Shown: in pieces, positions 15,581 to 19,178 of the stretch
How positions within the stretch are numbered: the stretch's first letter is position 1
How the letters are laid out: each line of letters begins with the position of its first letter
Assembly (NCBI GenBank): GCA_902493855.1
Contig: CABUQV010000031.1
Span: 1 to 19,178 of the forward strand
Direction of reading: 5' to 3'
Source: an uncultured Collinsella sp.
GTDB taxonomy: Bacteria > Actinomycetota > Coriobacteriia > Coriobacteriales > Coriobacteriaceae
Length of the DNA: 19,178 bases
The notes under the pieces: generated by a model
Database searches by the model: none
The model's input: only the letters and a program-made list of their open reading frames with translations
What the model was told of the DNA's origin: nothing
Position numbers and translations under genes: made by a program

Positions 15581-16501
15581 TTACAGGAGACCGTTGTCCT
15601 GGAGGACCTTCTTAATCGCCTCGACGTTCTCGCCGGTCATGGCCTTCACCGGGCGCGGCATGGTCGGGCTGTCGAAGATGCCCATGAGGTTCATAGCGGT
15701 CTTGAAGGCGCCGACACCACCGGCATAGCCCTGGACGCCCGAGGTGACATCCCAAATGTGGGAAATCTCGTTGAGGCGATCCTGCTCGGCCTTGACGGTA
15801 GCCCAGTCGCCGGCCTGAGCGGCCTTCCACTGACGCACGTAGCCCTCGGGCTCAACGTTGGCGAGACCCGGGACGGAACCGTCGGCGCCGCCGAGGTAAG
15901 CACCGTCGACGACGACCTCGTGACCGGTGAGGATGCTCATCGGGTGGCCGTTCTTCTCGTTCTCCTGAACGAGGTAGCGGAACGAGATGTCATCACCCGA
16001 GGAATCCTTGACGCCGGCCAGGACGCCCTCGGCGCCGAGCTTGGCAAGGAGCTTCCAGGGGAGCTTGGTGTGGACGCAGACGGGGATGTCATAGGCAAAG
16101 ATGGGCAGGTCGAGCTCCTCGTGCAGGATGCGGAAGTGCTCCTCGACCTCGGTCATGCCCTGCAGGGCATAGAACGGGCAGGTGGCGACAAGCGCATCGG
16201 CACCCAGCTCCTGAGCGACCTTGCCGTGCTCGATCATGCGCTCGGTCTCGGTGTCGATGATGCCGACCAGAACGGGAACGCGGTGGTCGACGATGCGCAC
16301 CGCCTCGGCGACAATCTGGCGACGGCGCTCGTCGGTGGAGAAGACGACCTCGCCCGAAGAGCCCAGGAAGAACAGGCCATCGACGCCGGCATCGATCATG
16401 CGGTTGATGCTGCGCTCAAAGGAGGCAACATCAAGCTGGTGATCTTCGGTATCGGGAACAACGACGGGAGGGATAACGCCGGTGAATTTCTGAGTTGCCA
16501 C
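15581..16501 (-). CDS. nanA: Dihydrodipicolinate synthase-family aldolase, probable N-acetylneuraminate lyase
   Basis: It probably cleaves sialic acid to ManNAc and pyruvate through a Schiff base. The GTG at 16501 was chosen because AAGGAG lies 6 nt upstream and the product (306 residues) then fits the family; longer ATG starts have no such site. Visible are the pyruvate-carboxylate motif GSSGE (residues 47-51), the catalytic Tyr137 in FAYDIP and Lys165 in GVKDSSGD, at the same numbers as in E. coli NanA. Some details differ from classical lyases: YDIP rather than YNIP, GHE rather than GYDE, and GADGSVPGLANVEP later. Those are closer to DapA or keto-deoxy-sugar aldolases. The nanK-nanE context supports a lyase. 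Confidence 0.8.
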   Translation of the reverse strand: MATQKFTGVIPPVVVPDTEDHQLDVASFERSINRMIDAGVDGLFFLGSSGEVVFSTDERRRQIVAEAVRIVDHRVPVLVGIIDTETERMIEHGKVAQELGADALVATCPFYALQGMTEVEEHFRILHEELDLPIFAYDIPVCVHTKLPWKLLAKLGAEGVLAGVKDSSGDDISFRYLVQENEKNGHPMSILTGHEVVVDGAYLGGADGSVPGLANVEPEGYVRQWKAAQAGDWATVKAEQDRLNEISHIWDVTSGVQGYAGGVGAFKTAMNLMGIFDSPTMPRPVKAMTGENVEAIKKVLQDNGLL

Positions 16502-16569
16502 AAGAATCTCCTTAGTTGTCTGGCGAGCGGCCCTATGCCGCCCACTCTTGTTGGCAGTGTCCAGGCCGT

Positions 16570-17421
16570 CTAGGCCAAAGAACACGGGTAGAACGTTTGG
16601 TTAAAGAAGTCGACGACTTCGTTTTCGAACGCATTGATGCGCTCGTGAGCGTATTTGGCATAGATGATATGCCTTCGGTCACACTCAAGACCGTTGAATA
16701 CAGCAAACTGGCCCTTGGGATCGCTCACGGCATCCATGAGCGATGTGCCCATGAGCACCGATCCGCGCACTCGAGACGACAGCGCCTCGAGGCCACCGGG
16801 AATTGGATTGGCGACCGCCGTGCAGGCGAGGCCCTGCTCGTCCAGAGCAGAAACCGCCAGCGCGACTCCGCCGCCAAGGCCCTCGCCCCATGCAAAGATG
16901 CGGTCGGGGTCCATGCCATCAAGATTGCGCCCGACCTTCGCCATCGCGCAACCCCAACGGACGCGCTCGACAAAAGCGGGCGAAGCAATCCCCTGCTGCA
17001 GGTCGTCCGCACCAGCAACATCGTCATCCAGCGCGAGGACGGCATACCCCATGGCGGCAAATCTCGTCATGTGATGCCAGCCGCGCACAGGCCGATCGAT
17101 GTCATGGAACATCAGGCACAGCGGCACGCGCTCAGATACTCGGGCACGACCGACAGGCTCAATCAAACGAGCGTGGACCGCATCGTCACCGAGCTCAAAG
17201 GAAACCTCCGAGTAACGGGCGCAGGGGTTAACAAAGTCAATTGCCGTAATGGCCAGGCCTTGAATCTCAAGATTCGGAGCGCATGTCTCTAAATCAGAAA
17301 CATCTGCTTGGACATCACCGTGCCAGTCCCGATATTCTGCGAGCCTTGACGAAACCGTTCCAGGAATTCCCACGAGCCCGGGGACTATCAGCTCGTCAAC
17401 ATTGCTCTCGCACTTAGACAT
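16570..17421 (-). CDS. CE7-fold esterase paralogue lacking the catalytic serine
   Basis: This 283-residue alpha/beta-hydrolase-fold protein resembles the acetyl-xylan-esterase (CE7) protein encoded just upstream. Shared marks include the MFHDID strand-turn, the nucleophile-elbow region, DPKGQFAVFNGLECDRRH and the final AHE. The elbow reads GEGLGG instead of GxSxGG, so Gly181 replaces the serine (GGC codon, one base from AGC). The oxyanion-region GYPG has become DIDR. Asp230 and His259 are retained. It is therefore probably catalytically dead, acting as a structural or binding partner, or degenerating under weak constraint. The ATG at 17421 overlaps the upstream stop by 8 nt, with GGGAGG 8 nt before it; an alternative start is 17439. 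Function unknown. Confidence 0.75.
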   Translation of the reverse strand: MSKCESNVDELIVPGLVGIPGTVSSRLAEYRDWHGDVQADVSDLETCAPNLEIQGLAITAIDFVNPCARYSEVSFELGDDAVHARLIEPVGRARVSERVPLCLMFHDIDRPVRGWHHMTRFAAMGYAVLALDDDVAGADDLQQGIASPAFVERVRWGCAMAKVGRNLDGMDPDRIFAWGEGLGGGVALAVSALDEQGLACTAVANPIPGGLEALSSRVRGSVLMGTSLMDAVSDPKGQFAVFNGLECDRRHIIYAKYAHERINAFENEVVDFFNQTFYPCSLA

Positions 17422-18391
17422 GAGCCTCCCCTCCCTCACAGAAAAACGGAATGATCAAATCATCAAAGTCCTGAATCTCCTCGTGGCCAAAGCCCTCAAA
17501 GAACTCATGACGCTTGTCGCAGGACAGGTTGTTGTACACCGCAAACTGTGTCGCCGGCGGACAGACGATATCGGCCGTGCCCGTGCCAAACAGCACGGGG
17601 CATTTGACCATAGGGGCAAAGTTCTTGGAATCGAAGTACGCCAGCTTGGCATAGGCTTCCTCGATACGAGTCGAGTCCTCGTCAAACCAGCGCGACCAAT
17701 AGCGCAGGCCCTCATAGGCAATATCGTCGGCGTCCAGATCCCAAACCAGGCGGAAATCCGACAGGAAGGGATAGAGGATGGCGGCGCGATTGATAAGCTC
17801 GCTGTTAAGCGCGCAGGTCGCAATGCCCAAACCGCCGCCCTGCGATGCGCCGTTCACATATACGCGGGTAAGATCGATGCCCTCAAGCTCGCGAACGATA
17901 CGGCACAGAATGCGAATATCCTGATGTAGGCGGACATAGTAGAGGTTGGCCGGGTCGCCGTCGATACCGGCGACGATATGGCCCGCGACCGTCGTGCCCT
18001 CAAATCCACCAATGTCCTCGGAGGGGCCTCCTTGGCCAGGACAATCGAGAGCAATGAGCGCCATGCCCATGCCAGCAAACGACGCCTGCTCAAACCAGCT
18101 GCGGCTCGCACCCGGATATCCATGGAACTGAAGCACCAGCGGCACGGGCTCCTCCGAGACCGGCTTGAGATACTTGGCATGCAGGCGTGCACCACACATG
18201 CCGGTATACCAGAGGTCGAAAAACCGACAGGTCGCGGAATCCGCAACCGAAGCCGCCTCAATCTCGTAGTCGAGCTCGACAGCGTCGGCCTCGGCCATGC
18301 GGTCCTTCCAAAAGAGATCGAAATCCGATGGACGGGGCATAGCGCCTCGATATTCACCAAATTGCTGTTGTAGCTCCTGAGCACTTGGCAT
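17414..18391 (-). CDS. CE7-family (acetyl-xylan-esterase-like) deacetylase, candidate sialate O-acetylesterase
   Basis: This 325-residue cytoplasmic alpha/beta hydrolase has a full CE7 profile: the N-terminal FGEYRGAMPRPSDFDLFW, the oxyanion tyrosine in FHGYPGAS, DCPGQGGPSED, and the nucleophile elbow GASQGGGL (Ser183). The acid in GTADIVCPP (Asp274) and the histidine in FGHEE (His303) complete the triad. No signal peptide is visible, so it acts inside the cell on an imported substrate. CE7 enzymes remove acetyl groups from small oligosaccharides and cephalosporin C. A related putative acetyl xylan esterase occurs in a pneumococcal sialic-acid locus. Here it sits in the nan operon, so removal of O-acetyl groups from sialic acid is the best guess. 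Its ribosome binding site is not obvious. Confidence 0.85.
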   Translation of the reverse strand: MPSAQELQQQFGEYRGAMPRPSDFDLFWKDRMAEADAVELDYEIEAASVADSATCRFFDLWYTGMCGARLHAKYLKPVSEEPVPLVLQFHGYPGASRSWFEQASFAGMGMALIALDCPGQGGPSEDIGGFEGTTVAGHIVAGIDGDPANLYYVRLHQDIRILCRIVRELEGIDLTRVYVNGASQGGGLGIATCALNSELINRAAILYPFLSDFRLVWDLDADDIAYEGLRYWSRWFDEDSTRIEEAYAKLAYFDSKNFAPMVKCPVLFGTGTADIVCPPATQFAVYNNLSCDKRHEFFEGFGHEEIQDFDDLIIPFFCEGGEAHV

Positions 18392-18427
18392 GGCTCGTGA
18401 ACCCAGCCTTTCGAAATCGCAACGGAG

Positions 18428-18455
18428 GTGCGCCCGGCAAGGGAACCGGGCGCAC
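18428..18455 (-). promoter_or_regulatory. Intercistronic hairpin between the ABC ATPase and esterase genes
   Basis: A perfect 10-bp stem (GTGCGCCCGG at 18428-18437, CCGGGCGCAC at 18446-18455) with an 8-nt loop lies in the 80-nt spacer, 16 nt past the ATPase stop codon. On the minus strand CTCCGTT follows, so no U-tract is present. It probably protects the upstream transporter mRNA or marks a processing point. That role is inferred. Confidence 0.5.
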
Positions 18456-18471
18456 GGGAGGGAAAGCGAGG

Positions 18472-19178
18472 CTACTCGCCGAGCTTGGGATGCAGCAGCG
18501 ACGGCGCAGCGCCGAGCAGCATCTTGGTGTAGGGGTCCTGAGGGTGCTGGAAGACCTGCTTGGCCTCGCCCTGCTCGACAATCTTGCCGCCATTCATAAC
18601 GATGATGTCGTCAGAGATATAGCGGACCGTCTGGATGTCATGGCTGATGAACACCATGGCCAGGCCGAGCTCCTTCTTAAGGTCGGTCAGCAGGTTCAGA
18701 ATCTGCGCGCGGACCGAAACGTCCAGAGCAGAGGTGGGCTCGTCGGCGATGATGGCATCGGGGTTCAGCGACAGGGCACGGGCAATTGCGACGCGCTGGC
18801 GCTGGCCGCCCGAAAGCTGGCCGGGAAGAACCTCGGCGGCGGAGCTGGGCAGACCGGTGAGCTCCAAGAGCTCCTTGACGCGCTTCTCCTGCTCGGCCTC
18901 GGTACCCAGGTTGTGGACGCGCATGGGGTCGAGCAGTTGCTCGCGAACGACCATGCGGGGGTTGAGCGCCGTGGCTGGGTTCTGGAACACGACCGAGATG
19001 ACGCGGCCCATGTGGCGACGGTCCTCGGCGGTACGCTTGGTAACGTCCTTGCCCTTAAAGTAGACTTTGCCGCTCGTGGGGGCCTGCAAGCCGCACATGA
19101 CGTTGGCGGTGGTGGACTTTCCGCAACCGGACTCGCCGACGATGCCGATTGTCTGTCCGTGCATGAGCTTAATCGTTA
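18472..19178 (-). CDS. Opp-type ABC transporter ATP-binding protein, partial (likely sialic-acid importer)
   Basis: The gene runs off the window edge: codons upstream of the ATG at 19164 stay open, and that ATG sits only a few residues before Walker A, so the true start lies beyond 19178. Motifs are Walker A GIVGESGCGKST, Q-loop VVFQNP, signature LSGGQRQRVAIA, Walker B AIIADEP, D-loop SALD and H-loop ISHDIQ. It belongs to the OppF/DppF group but ends at PSLLHPKLGE, without the cysteine-rich C-terminal extension seen in the complete opp system at the other end of the window. Opp-type importers serve sialic-acid loci in bifidobacteria, so a sialic-acid substrate is a reasonable inference from the neighbours. 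Confidence 0.85.
   Translation of the reverse strand, partial: TIKLMHGQTIGIVGESGCGKSTTANVMCGLQAPTSGKVYFKGKDVTKRTAEDRRHMGRVISVVFQNPATALNPRMVVREQLLDPMRVHNLGTEAEQEKRVKELLELTGLPSSAAEVLPGQLSGGQRQRVAIARALSLNPDAIIADEPTSALDVSVRAQILNLLTDLKKELGLAMVFISHDIQTVRYISDDIIVMNGGKIVEQGEAKQVFQHPQDPYTKMLLGAAPSLLHPKLGE

Overview
The window is 19.2 kb of moderately high-GC bacterial DNA with every supported gene on the minus strand, so biological order runs from high to low coordinates. The neighbourhood rapZ-whiA-gapA-pgk-tpiA-gpmI-secG, AAGGAG-type ribosome binding sites, a twin-arginine lipoprotein and WhiA/RapZ of actinobacterial flavour suggest an Actinomycetota genome, most likely a gut Coriobacteriia such as Collinsella. 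This is inferred from gene content and order; no 16S or other phylogenetic marker was tested.

Region 1 (19178-13618) is a sialic-acid (N-acetylneuraminate) utilisation operon. It enters the window inside an Opp-type ABC transporter ATPase gene (probably the uptake system). It continues with two CE7/acetyl-xylan-esterase-fold proteins whose genes overlap by 8 nt, a NanA-type lyase, a ROK-family N-acetylmannosamine kinase (NanK) and the epimerase NanE. Together the last three would convert sialic acid to pyruvate and GlcNAc-6-phosphate. The first esterase has an intact Ser-Asp-His triad and is a good candidate for de-O-acetylating sialic acids. The second has lost its nucleophilic serine (GxSxG became GEGLG) and its oxyanion tyrosine, so it looks like a pseudoenzyme. 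Several spacers in this operon hold striking inverted repeats, two of them 90-98 nt long.

Region 2 (13617-6375) is housekeeping. rapZ sits directly behind a terminator-like hairpin, followed after 6 nt by whiA. The yvcK/cofD-like gene that normally lies between them is absent. Next come gapA, with an AT-rich promoter region and a cre-like 14-bp palindrome, a terminator, then pgk-tpiA-gpmI, another terminator and secG. This gives four consecutive glycolytic steps plus a translocase subunit.

Region 3 (6374-1) is a complete oligopeptide-type ABC importer operon, oppA-oppB-oppC-oppD-oppF. It has a recognisable sigma70-type promoter before oppA, a hairpin between oppA and oppB, and a strong hairpin after oppF.

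No tRNA, rRNA, insertion sequence or CRISPR array was seen. No gene-free stretch exceeds 300 bases; the longest (6084-6374) holds the oppA promoter and the secG terminator.
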